Shown here in pieces: positions 49,234 to 56,736 of a stretch of DNA of 64,000 bases. The stretch comes from Streptomyces albospinus. GTDB lineage: Bacteria > Actinomycetota > Actinomycetes > Streptomycetales > Streptomycetaceae. The stretch lies in contig NZ_BMRP01000030.1 in NCBI RefSeq assembly GCF_014648695.1, forward strand, positions 16,267-80,266, read 5' to 3'. The position numbers were made by a program, and so were the translations under genes. The notes beneath the pieces were generated by a model that did no database searches, was not told where the DNA came from, and saw only the letters and a program-made list of their open reading frames with translations. Each line of letters opens with the position of its first letter. The first letter of the stretch is position 1.

Positions 49234-49497
49234 CTACTCCGTGGATCCAGCGGGGCCCCGTGTCAATGCCGTGGATGGCCAGCCACCGAGTCCGGGTTTT
49301 GAACGGCATTCCGCCTCCAAGCAAGCCGGGCAGTTCACGGCGCGCAGCCACTCGACGGCCTGAGTGTCAAGCCCTCCGGCGCCGCACTTGGCGCCAAGTC
49401 CTTCGCCGGCCGTGACGAGTTCGTGGACGGTGAGTACATCGTCCCCGACCGTGCCGGCCGTGACGTCCTCGCGCGCGGGGGTATCGATGCAGTTCAC
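49234..49497 (-). CDS. small Cys-rich hypothetical protein
   Basis: 87 residues from GTG at 49497, preceded by GGAAGGA. LTVHELVTAGEGLGAKCGAGGLDTQAVEWLRAVNCPACLEAEC carries four cysteines in a CxxC-like arrangement (quoted in part: VNCPACLEAEC), suggesting zinc binding. I recall similar short proteins beside XRE/DUF397 genes in Streptomyces but no function. Start overlaps the stop of a 34-residue frame (GTGA), and the next gene begins 10 bp downstream. Confidence 0.6.
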   Translation of the reverse strand: MNCIDTPAREDVTAGTVGDDVLTVHELVTAGEGLGAKCGAGGLDTQAVEWLRAVNCPACLEAECRSKPGLGGWPSTALTRGPAGSTE

Positions 49498-49598
49498 TTG
49501 CGGTCCTTCCTGCCATGCGAGTGGCCAGCGAGCACGGCATCGCGGCTTGGAACGGAGGGCGTGTGGCCGGATCCGCTTCCTCTCTGCGCATATGTCAT
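49494..49598 (-). CDS. 34-residue leader protein
   Basis: ATG at 49598 has GGAGG 5 nt upstream, and the TGA overlaps the GTG of the Cys-rich gene, so translation looks coupled. The product (MTYAQRGSGSGHTPSVPSRD...) is Ser/Gly/Arg-rich and unrecognised. Supported by ribosome binding site and coupling only. Confidence 0.4.
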   Translation of the reverse strand: MTYAQRGSGSGHTPSVPSRDAVLAGHSHGRKDRK

Positions 49599-49797
49599 GA
49601 ACGCCTCCACGCGTCGTTTGATTCGCTTCCTGTGCGCGCCTGCACCTCGATGCCCACAGCCGATACGTTGGGCTGACAACTTCAAGGAAACCGCAGGATG
49701 TTGGGGCTTACCAGGGCAATCGTGCGGCACTCTTGATGCAGAAAAGTGCGTTGTGTGCACGCGATTGCGGTGCGGGCAACCCGGAGAGGAGGTGGAC

Positions 49798-51051
49798 ATG
49801 GGGCTTCGTGAGAGACGTCTGGAGATGGGGCACTCACAGGAGAGCCTTGCTCAGGCGGTCGGAGTTGACCGCACCACGATCGGTCGATGGGAACGCCGAC
49901 TTGTCCAAGTGCAGCCGTCGTTACGCCCAAGACTGGCGGAATCTCTCAAGCTTGACCTTGCCGGACTCGACGCTTTACTGAAGCAGCCCGCGGCTCTGCT
50001 TCAAGGGGCCGCACAGCTGCCACCCAGTAACGATTGCGGCTCAGGGAGCACTGACATGATCCGACGCGAATTCCTGCGGGTGATAGCTGTCACTGGTGCC
50101 CTCGCGGCTGTGTCAGCCGAAGAGGCCGAGGAGCTTGCCGAGGGTGTAGGCAGGGGGACGTCCGTTGGCTTCCATCGCATGAACGCACACCTGTGGCAGG
50201 TATACCAACTCGCACGCTCCAAAAACTCTGTCTATCCAGCCGTCCACGAACAGATCGTCTCGTTGACCGATGCTCTCAAAGGCCGCTCTGATGCTGAAGT
50301 GGTCCCCTTGTGTGCGGCGGCCGGCGATCTGTTCCAGCTGGCCGGCGAGCTGGCATTCGATGGCAACGACTACGAGGGCGCGGCAGCCTCATACGCCCTG
50401 GCCGCGACGGCCTGTCGAGACTCCGGGGCATTTGACCTGTGGGCGTGTGCGCTGGTGCGGCATGCCTACGTTGACGTATACGAACGGCGTTACGGGGAGG
50501 CCGAGAAGACCCTCGCTACAGCGGCCAGGGTAGCCAAGCGCGGGGACACCGCACTGTCGACCCGGCATTGGGTCAGCTCAGTGCAGGCAGAGGTGCACGC
50601 AGGTCTGGGCAACTTCGATGCCTGCGAGCGGGCACTTGACGAGGCGGAGAGGGTTGCCGACCTCACCAGCACAGGATGCAACGGGGGATGGCTCCGCTTC
50701 GACGGATCACGGCTGGCTGAGGAGCGGGGAGCGGGGTACGTGCAGCTCGGACGGCTCGATCTGGCAGAGGCCGCGTTGGGGAAGGCTCTTGAACAGCCGA
50801 ACCTCGCCAAAGGGCAGTCTTACCGAAGGCGCGGAGTCGTCCTGACCGACCTTGCGGCGATCGGCGCAAAGCGGCGTGACGCTGACCAGGTTCTGACGTT
50901 CGGACGCGAGGCTGTGCAACTTGCGCGGACGTCCTCGTCGGGATACGTCGCTCGTAGACTCCAAGGACTGCGAGCAGAGTTCGCCCCTATGGTCCGGGAT
51001 GACCGCATCCTCGGCCTGGAAGCGGAAATCAGCGCACTGAGCACGCACTGA
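49798..51051 (+). CDS. XRE-family regulator with TPR-like domain; two TTA codons
   Basis: 417 residues, ATG at 49798 with GAGAGGAGG. Residues about 3-55 are an HTH (MGHSQESLAQAVGVDRTTIGRWERRL), then a linker and, from about 130, alpha-helical TPR-like repeats (AEVVPLCAAAGDLFQLAGELAFDGNDYEGAAASYALAA, GYVQLGRLDLAEAALGKAL). This layout is common for Streptomyces regulators of small-molecule clusters and of signalling-peptide type. In-frame TTA codons at 49921 and 49975 would need bldA tRNA, linking expression to development. GC is visibly lower than the window average. Divergent from the 49.5-kb operon. Confidence 0.85.
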   Translation: MGLRERRLEMGHSQESLAQAVGVDRTTIGRWERRLVQVQPSLRPRLAESLKLDLAGLDALLKQPAALLQGAAQLPPSNDCGSGSTDMIRREFLRVIAVTGALAAVSAEEAEELAEGVGRGTSVGFHRMNAHLWQVYQLARSKNSVYPAVHEQIVSLTDALKGRSDAEVVPLCAAAGDLFQLAGELAFDGNDYEGAAASYALAATACRDSGAFDLWACALVRHAYVDVYERRYGEAEKTLATAARVAKRGDTALSTRHWVSSVQAEVHAGLGNFDACERALDEAERVADLTSTGCNGGWLRFDGSRLAEERGAGYVQLGRLDLAEAALGKALEQPNLAKGQSYRRRGVVLTDLAAIGAKRRDADQVLTFGREAVQLARTSSSGYVARRLQGLRAEFAPMVRDDRILGLEAEISALSTH

Positions 51052-51081
51052 GCACCACTGAAGACGACGAGAGGGGTACGT

Positions 51082-51447
51082 ATGGCGGACCACGAGGGTG
51101 CACGGTTGTTCCGCGAGGCGTGGATTGCCGGAGTGCACGCGCATTTTCCCGGTGAGCCGAAGCCTGGTTATGTGGCCCCTTGGGAGGACACGCCGGTCTG
51201 GGAGCGCGAGGCTGCGGGAGCGGTGTACGAACAAGTGCGTCAGTTTCTTGACGTCTCTGGGGGCCATGCGGCACGGCTCAGCCGTGAGCAGAAGGGCCGT
51301 TTCGTGGCGACCTGCTGGACGGCCCAAATGTTCAAGCACTTTGTGGACCCGAAGCCTGGATACGTGGCCGACTGGGCGGAGTTGCCTGATTGGCAGAAGG
51401 AGACGGATTCCGACATCTTCGCCGCTGTCGAAAAAGCCCTGAGTTGA
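51082..51447 (+). CDS. hypothetical protein with two internal repeats
   Basis: 121 residues, ATG at 51082 after GAGAGGGG. Two repeats of about 45 residues: AHFPGEPKPGYVAPWEDTP followed by VWEREAAGAVYEQV, and KHFVDPKPGYVADWAELP followed by DWQKETDSDIFAAV. The shared PKPGYVAxWxxxPxW motif is unfamiliar as a named domain. It follows the XRE gene by 30 bp on the same strand, so it is probably co-transcribed. Confidence 0.65.
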   Translation: MADHEGARLFREAWIAGVHAHFPGEPKPGYVAPWEDTPVWEREAAGAVYEQVRQFLDVSGGHAARLSREQKGRFVATCWTAQMFKHFVDPKPGYVADWAELPDWQKETDSDIFAAVEKALS

Positions 51448-51488
51448 GCGTGCCCCGCCACCGGTATGGCCGGATATGGCAAGAGTTC

Positions 51489-51516
51489 GGGCCGGGCTCG
51501 CAGTCGAGCCCGGCCC
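51489..51516. terminator. bidirectional hairpin terminator
   Basis: Perfect 12-bp arms GGGCCGGGCTCG and complement around CAGT (51489-51500, 51505-51516), between convergent genes. Confidence 0.88.
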
Positions 51517-51540
51517 TCGCCGCATCCGCTTGACGCTCCG

Positions 51541-53223
51541 TCAGATCCCGGCCGCCGCCGACAGGTCCTTCTTGATTGCGGCCAGGGTGTTCGCCGCCTT
51601 GGCCCGTGCGTCCGGCAGCGCCGCCGCGTCGCCCACCGGCACCACGACCTCCAGGTAGCACTTGAGCTTGGGCTCGGTGCCGCTGGGGCGGACCACGACC
51701 CGGGCCGCCTCGATGCCGGCCTCCGGCGCGCCCGCCAGGTAGTAGCGCAGCCCGTCGGTCGGCGGGAGGGCGGCGCTGCCCTCGTTCAGGTCGTCCGCCC
51801 GGGTCACCGCCAGGCCCGCCAGCGCCGTCGGCGGCTGCTCGCGCAGCCGGCGCATCGCCCCGGCGATCAGCGACAGGTCCTCGACGCGCACCGAGAGCTG
51901 GTCGGTGGCGTGCAGGCCGAACTCGACGGCCAGTTCGTCGAGGAGGTCCGCCAGGCCGCGCCCTTCCCGCTTCAGCTCCGCGGCCAGTTCGGTGATCAGC
52001 AGCGCGGCGGTGATGCCGTCCTTGTCGCGGACGCCCTCGGGGTCGACGCAGTAGCCCAGCGCCTCCTCGTAGGCGTAGCGCAGGCCGTCGGCGCGGGCCA
52101 GCCACTTGAAGCCGGTCAGCGTCTCCTCGTAGGGGAGCGAGGCGCCGGCCGCGATACGGGACATCAGCTGGGAGGAGACGATCGTCGTCGCGAACGTGCC
52201 CGTGGCGCCCTTGCGGACCAGGTGCGCGGCCAGCAGCGCGCCGACCTCGTCGCCGCGCAGCATCCGCCAGCCTTCCGGCGTACCGGGGGCGGGGACGGCG
52301 ACGGCGCAGCGGTCCGCGTCCGGGTCGTTGGCGATGACGATGTCGACGCTGCCCGGGGCCTTGGACCGGGCGGTGGCGAACGCGAGGTCCATCGCGCCCG
52401 GCTCCTCCGGGTTGGGGAAGGCGACCGTCGGGAAGTCCGGGTCGGGCTCGGCCTGTTCCGCGACGACCGCGGGGGCCGGGAAGCCGGCGCGCGCGAAGGC
52501 GGCGACCAGGGTGTCCCGGCCGACACCGTGCATCGGCGTGTAGACGACCCCGATGTCCCGGGCGGAGCCGGGGGTGAGGACCGCGTCGGTGCGCTCCAGG
52601 TAGGCGGTCAGTACGGCCTCGTCGAGGGTCTCCCAGCCCGTCTCCGGGCGCGGCACGTCGGCCAGCGACCGGACCGCGGCGATCCGCTCGGCGATCCCGG
52701 CGTCCGCGGGCGGCACGATCTGCGAGCCGTCGCCCAGGTAGACCTTGTAGCCGTTGTCCCGCGGCGGGTTGTGGCTGGCGGTCACCTCGACGCCGGCCAC
52801 CGCGCCCAGGTGCCGGATCGCGAAGGCCAGCACGGGGGTGGGCAGCGGGCGCGGCAGGACCGCGGCGCGCAGACCCGCACCGACCATGACCGCCGCGGTG
52901 TCCCGCGCGAAGTCGGCACTCTTGTAGCGGGCGTCGTAGCCGACGACGACCAGGCCTTCGCCCTGCCCGCTGTCCTTCAGGTACGCGGCGAGCCCGGCCG
53001 CCGCCCGGATGACCACGGCACGGTTCATCCGCATCGGACCGGCGCCCAGCTCGCCGCGCAGCCCGGCCGTGCCGAACTGGAGGGTGCCGGCGAACCGCCC
53101 CGCCAGCGCGTCGAGGTCCTCCGCCTCGATGAGCTTGGCGAGCTCGTCCCGGGTCTCCGGGTCGGGGTCCTCGGCCAGCCACGCCTGTGCCCGGCTGATC
53201 AGCTCCGCGGGAACGGTAGCCAC
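51541..53223 (-). CDS. phospho-sugar mutase (phosphomannomutase/phosphopentomutase type)
   Basis: 560 residues, ATG at 53223. LQFGTAGLRGELGAG (substrate loop), VEVTASHNPPRDNGYKVYL with phospho-Ser in TASHNPP, IVIANDPDADRCAVAV (Mg site DPDAD) and RVVVRPSGTEPKLKCYLEV (phosphate-binding loop) define the alpha-D-phosphohexomutase superfamily; the length near 560 fits the PGM2-like subgroup that includes phosphopentomutases. Being 139 bp downstream of PNP on the same strand, it likely converts (deoxy)ribose-1-phosphate to the 5-phosphate for deoC; glucose or mannose phosphate are alternative substrates. Confidence 0.9.
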   Translation of the reverse strand: MATVPAELISRAQAWLAEDPDPETRDELAKLIEAEDLDALAGRFAGTLQFGTAGLRGELGAGPMRMNRAVVIRAAAGLAAYLKDSGQGEGLVVVGYDARYKSADFARDTAAVMVGAGLRAAVLPRPLPTPVLAFAIRHLGAVAGVEVTASHNPPRDNGYKVYLGDGSQIVPPADAGIAERIAAVRSLADVPRPETGWETLDEAVLTAYLERTDAVLTPGSARDIGVVYTPMHGVGRDTLVAAFARAGFPAPAVVAEQAEPDPDFPTVAFPNPEEPGAMDLAFATARSKAPGSVDIVIANDPDADRCAVAVPAPGTPEGWRMLRGDEVGALLAAHLVRKGATGTFATTIVSSQLMSRIAAGASLPYEETLTGFKWLARADGLRYAYEEALGYCVDPEGVRDKDGITAALLITELAAELKREGRGLADLLDELAVEFGLHATDQLSVRVEDLSLIAGAMRRLREQPPTALAGLAVTRADDLNEGSAALPPTDGLRYYLAGAPEAGIEAARVVVRPSGTEPKLKCYLEVVVPVGDAAALPDARAKAANTLAAIKKDLSAAAGI

Positions 53224-53362
53224 GTGATGCTCCTGCCTGTGGATGCGTTGTGGGGGTTGCGTACGGTCCGGCCGGCCCCGCCGGCGACAGCCGCCGGCCC
53301 GTGCCCGGCCCTCGCCGGCAGCTGGATTCTGCCGCCGCCGGAGGGCCCCGGGCCGGGTTCGG

Positions 53363-54178
53363 CTAGATCTTGGCGAGGACCTGGCCGAGCAGCGCGCCCA
53401 TCCGGGTCGCGGAGTCGCGGCCGGCCTGGAGCACCTCTTCGTGGTTGAGGGGCTCGCCCGTCATGCCGGCGGCGAGGTTCGTCACCAGCGACAGGCCCAG
53501 GACCTCGGCGCCGGCCTCGCGGGCGGCGATGGCCTCCAGGACCGTGGACATGCCGACGAGGTCGGCGCCCAGGGTGCGGATCATCTTGATCTCGGCCGGG
53601 GTCTCGTAGTGCGGGCCGGGGAACTGGGCGTAGACGCCCTCCTCCAGGCTCGGGTCGACCTCCTTGCACAGCGCGCGCAGCCGCGGCGAGTACAGGTCCG
53701 TCAGGTCGACGAAGTTCGCGCCGATGATCGGGGAGGTGGCGGTGAGGTTGAGGTGGTCGCTGATCAGGACCGGCTGGCCGGGGCGCATGCCGTCGCGCAG
53801 GCCGCCGCAGCCGTTGGTGAGGACGACGGTCTTGCAGCCGGCGGCGACGGCGGTGCGGACGCCGTGCGCGACGGCGGCGACGCCGCGGCCCTCGTAGTAG
53901 TGGGTGCGGCCCAGGAAGACCAGGGCGCGCTTCTCGCCGATCCGGTACGAGCGGATCTTGCCGCCGTGGCCGGCGACGACGGGCGGCGGGAAGCCGGGCA
54001 GCTCGGTGACGGGGAATTCGTGCTCGGGCGCGCCCAGGGCCTCGGCGGCCGGGGCCCAGCCGGAGCCCATGACCAGGGCGACGTCGTGGGTCTCGGCGCC
54101 GGTGAGCTCGCGGAGGCGGGCGGCTGCGGCGCCGGCGGCGCCCTGCGGGTCGATGTCCGGGGTAACAGATGCGTTCAC
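53363..54178 (-). CDS. purine nucleoside phosphorylase
   Basis: 271 residues from GTG at 54178; upstream in-frame codons were rejected because they cross the operator and because TACCCT lies 7 nt before this GTG. ALVMGSGWAPAAEALG, FLGRTHYYEGRGVAAVAHGVR, VLTNGCGGLRDGM, PVLISDHLNLTATSPI, AQFPGPHYETPAEIKMIRTLGADLVGMSTVLEAIAARE and SLVTNLAAGM are class I (trimeric) PNP signatures. It phosphorolyses inosine/guanosine and deoxy forms. Placed with add, deoC and the phosphomutase, it completes the purine arm of the salvage path. Confidence 0.94.
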   Translation of the reverse strand: MNASVTPDIDPQGAAGAAAARLRELTGAETHDVALVMGSGWAPAAEALGAPEHEFPVTELPGFPPPVVAGHGGKIRSYRIGEKRALVFLGRTHYYEGRGVAAVAHGVRTAVAAGCKTVVLTNGCGGLRDGMRPGQPVLISDHLNLTATSPIIGANFVDLTDLYSPRLRALCKEVDPSLEEGVYAQFPGPHYETPAEIKMIRTLGADLVGMSTVLEAIAAREAGAEVLGLSLVTNLAAGMTGEPLNHEEVLQAGRDSATRMGALLGQVLAKI

Positions 54179-54185
54179 GCGGACG

Positions 54186-54215
54186 AGGGTAGCCGGTAAT
54201 CCCCTACGCGCGTAG
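54186..54215 (-). promoter_or_regulatory. nucleoside-regulon operator 6 (PNP) and -10
   Basis: Perfect CTACGCGCGTAG at 54204-54215; TACCCT (minus strand, 54186-54191) lies 7 nt before the GTG, a leaderless -10. Confidence 0.75.
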
Positions 54216-54356
54216 ATGTCGCTGCCCACGGTGCTGGGAACGGATGGTTGTGGCTTCTGCCAAATGGGGTGCGGCACGCCGCGGGCGCGCGGGCGCCGCC
54301 CGGCCGGCCGGAGGGGTGGTACCCGGCTCCGGTCGGCAGTGGCACCCGCCGGCCCG

Positions 54357-54794
54357 TCAGCACGGCCGCTTGCGGATCTCCATCACATAGTCGTGCGGGG
54401 CGCCGGCGGACTCCGCGGCGTCGGCGAGCTCGCCCAGATAGCGGGCGGAGGGGAGGCCGCCCTCGTAGCCGTTGAGGACGTAGATCCAGGCGGCCTCGTC
54501 GCCTTCGAGGGTGTGCACCCGGACCCGCATGCGGCGGTAGATGTCCAGGCCGACGCCCTCCCAGCGGTCCATCGACTCCTCGTCCATGGGGGCGATGTCG
54601 TAGAGCGCGACGAAGAGCTGGGAGCCGGGGTCCTCGACGACCGTCGCCAGGGAGCCCTCCCAGCCCATCTGCTCGCCGCCGAACGTGAGCCGCCAGCCGT
54701 TGAGCCAGCCGGTGCCGCGCAGCGGTGAGTGCGGTGCGCGGCGGGACATCAGCCGCGCGTCGAGGTTGCCGGCGTACGCGGCGTAGAGCGACAT
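54357..54794 (-). CDS. gamma-glutamylcyclotransferase-fold protein
   Basis: 145 residues, ATG at 54794. YAAYAGNLDARLMSRRAPHSP corresponds to the YG/AGN substrate loop of the GGCT-like fold, LRGTGWLNGWRLTFG the second strand, and LFVALYDIAPMDEESMDRWEGVG the segment with the catalytic Glu region. TACCCT 7 nt upstream indicates a leaderless start. It may act on gamma-glutamyl peptides or amines; substrate unknown. Confidence 0.82.
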   Translation of the reverse strand: MSLYAAYAGNLDARLMSRRAPHSPLRGTGWLNGWRLTFGGEQMGWEGSLATVVEDPGSQLFVALYDIAPMDEESMDRWEGVGLDIYRRMRVRVHTLEGDEAAWIYVLNGYEGGLPSARYLGELADAAESAGAPHDYVMEIRKRPC

Positions 54795-54943
54795 GCTTCT
54801 GAGGGTACGGGAGGTTCCTCGATGGGCTCGTGGTACCGGAGGTTCGTACGACGGGGCTGGCGAGAGTGCGGACCGGCGCCCGCCCGGCGACGTCCGCGCC
54901 CCCGGGGGAGAGGTACGTACGGGCGTGCGGGACAATGGAGTAC

Positions 54944-56380
54944 GTGACTCGGATCGTGATCATCGGTGGCGGACCCGGCGGATACGAAGCGGCCCTGGTG
55001 GGCGCCTCGCTCGGCGCGGAGGTGACCGTCGTCGACTGCGACGGTCTGGGTGGAGCGTCGGTGCTGACCGACTGCGTCCCGTCGAAGACCCTCATCGCCA
55101 CGGCTGAGGTGATGACGAACTTCGACTCCTCGTACGAGGAGCTCGGGATCAGGGTCGAGGACGACACGCCGTACAAGGAGCGCCCGGCGCGGGTCGTCGG
55201 CGTCGACCTCGGCAAGGTCAACCGGCGTGTGAAGCGGCTGGCGCTCGCCCAGTCGCACGACATCACCGCTTCCGTCACGCGGGCCGGCGGCCGGGTCATG
55301 CGCGGTCGCGGCCGGCTGGAGCCGGGGCAGGCGCCGGACGGCTCGCGGAAGGTCACGGTCACCGCCGCCGACGGCACGTCCGAGGCGCTGATCGCCGACG
55401 CCGTGCTGATCGCCACCGGCGCGCACCCGCGCGAGATCCCCGACGCGCTCCCGGACGGCGAGCGGATCCTGAACTGGACGCAGGTCTACGACCTCACGGA
55501 GCTCCCCGAGGAGCTCATCGTGGTCGGGTCCGGCGTCACCGGCGCCGAGTTCGCCGGTGCCTACCAGGCGCTCGGCTCCCGCGTCACCCTCGTCTCCTCC
55601 CGCGAGCGCGTGCTGCCGGGCGAGGACCCGGACGCCGCCGCCGTGCTGGAGGACGTCTTCCGCCGCCGCGGCATGAACGTCATGGCACGCTCCCGCGCCC
55701 AGTCCGCCAAGCGGGTGGGCGACCGCGTCGAGGTCACCCTCGCGGACGGCCGGACGATCTCCGGTACGCACTGCCTGATGGCGGTCGGCTCCATCCCCAA
55801 CACCGAGGGGATCGGGCTGGAGGCGGCCGGGGTCAAGCTGAAGGACTCCGGTCACATCTGGACCGACAAGGTCTCGCGGACCACGGCTCCCGGGGTGTAC
55901 GCCGCGGGTGACTGCACCGGGGTCTTCGCGCTGGCTTCGGTGGCCGCCATGCAGGGGCGGATCGCGATGTACCACTTCCTCGGCGACGCGGTCACGCCGC
56001 TGAACCTCAAGACGGTCTCCGCGAACGTCTTCACCGATCCCGAGATCGCCACCGTCGGCTACTCCCAGGCCGACATCGACGGCGGCGTGATCGACGCCCG
56101 GGTGGTCAAGCTTCCGCTGCTGCGCAATCCGCGCGCCAAGATGCAGGGCATCCGCGACGGTTTCGTGAAGCTGTTCTGCCGCCCCGGTACGGGCATCGTC
56201 GTCGGCGGTGTGGTCGTCTCGCCGCGCGCCAGTGAACTGATCCACCCGATCTCGATCGCGGTCGACAACAACCTGACCGTCGAGCAGATCGCCAGCGCCT
56301 TCACGGTCTACCCCTCGCTGTCCGGATCGATCGCCGAGGTCGCCCGCCAGCTCCACACCCGCAAGGCGGCGAGCGAGTAG
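54944..56380 (+). CDS. NAD(P)H-quinone reductase (LpdA type)
   Basis: 478 residues from GTG at 54944 (ATG at 54935 also in frame); GACAAT 7 nt before the GTG suggests a leaderless transcript. RIVIIGGGPGGYEAALVGASLGAEVTVVD is the FAD Rossmann start. The usual disulphide GGTCLNVGC of lipoamide dehydrogenase is replaced by GGASVLTDCVPSKTL, leaving one Cys, the hallmark of the Mycobacterium tuberculosis LpdA (Rv3303c) group, which reduces quinones rather than lipoamide. NAD site VVGSGVTGAEFA, second FAD site GVYAAGDCTG. Electron transfer in redox-stress defence is the likely role. Confidence 0.9.
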   Translation: MTRIVIIGGGPGGYEAALVGASLGAEVTVVDCDGLGGASVLTDCVPSKTLIATAEVMTNFDSSYEELGIRVEDDTPYKERPARVVGVDLGKVNRRVKRLALAQSHDITASVTRAGGRVMRGRGRLEPGQAPDGSRKVTVTAADGTSEALIADAVLIATGAHPREIPDALPDGERILNWTQVYDLTELPEELIVVGSGVTGAEFAGAYQALGSRVTLVSSRERVLPGEDPDAAAVLEDVFRRRGMNVMARSRAQSAKRVGDRVEVTLADGRTISGTHCLMAVGSIPNTEGIGLEAAGVKLKDSGHIWTDKVSRTTAPGVYAAGDCTGVFALASVAAMQGRIAMYHFLGDAVTPLNLKTVSANVFTDPEIATVGYSQADIDGGVIDARVVKLPLLRNPRAKMQGIRDGFVKLFCRPGTGIVVGGVVVSPRASELIHPISIAVDNNLTVEQIASAFTVYPSLSGSIAEVARQLHTRKAASE

Positions 56381-56736
56381 GGCCTGTCCGGTGGGTCGGG
56401 GTCGGAAAGGCCCTGGCGAACCGCCCATACGGCGGGCAGCGGAAGGGCCCCGGGCGGGCGAGCGGCGCACGGAACAGCATGGAATATTTGTGCCCCCGGT
56501 GGGCACTTGGGGTGAAACGGTCCTGCATGGTCAGGATCGGGCAACCCGCCCCCGGGGGCCGCAAATTCTTGCCCGAGAGCGTAACTGACCAGGCATCGAG
56601 CGCGTTTGGGTGTGCAGGGTGACGGGGCAGAGCATGTGCATGCCGCATATCACGTCATGCGGTGCCGTGTGAACAACTTCCGTTAATTGGTGCAACCTGC
56701 TGAAAACAGACGGTCGTTGGCGTTACTGTCAGTTTC
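56381..56736. other. gene-free region before DeoR gene
   Basis: 355 bp without a credible gene. It starts with a weak 7-bp stem (56379-56385 with 56408-56414) that could end lpdA transcription. CCGCAT-N8-ATGCGG (56643-56662) is an inverted repeat about 75 bp before the DeoR start. TACTGT at 56724-56729, 7 nt before GTG 56737, is a leaderless -10. No CTACGCGCGTAG is present. Confidence 0.5.

Noticed and set aside
49599..49799. 101-codon minus frame extending the 34-residue frame upstream to 49799
   Set aside because: The extension crosses the XRE promoter and ribosome binding site; only the ATG at 49598 has a GGAGG site.
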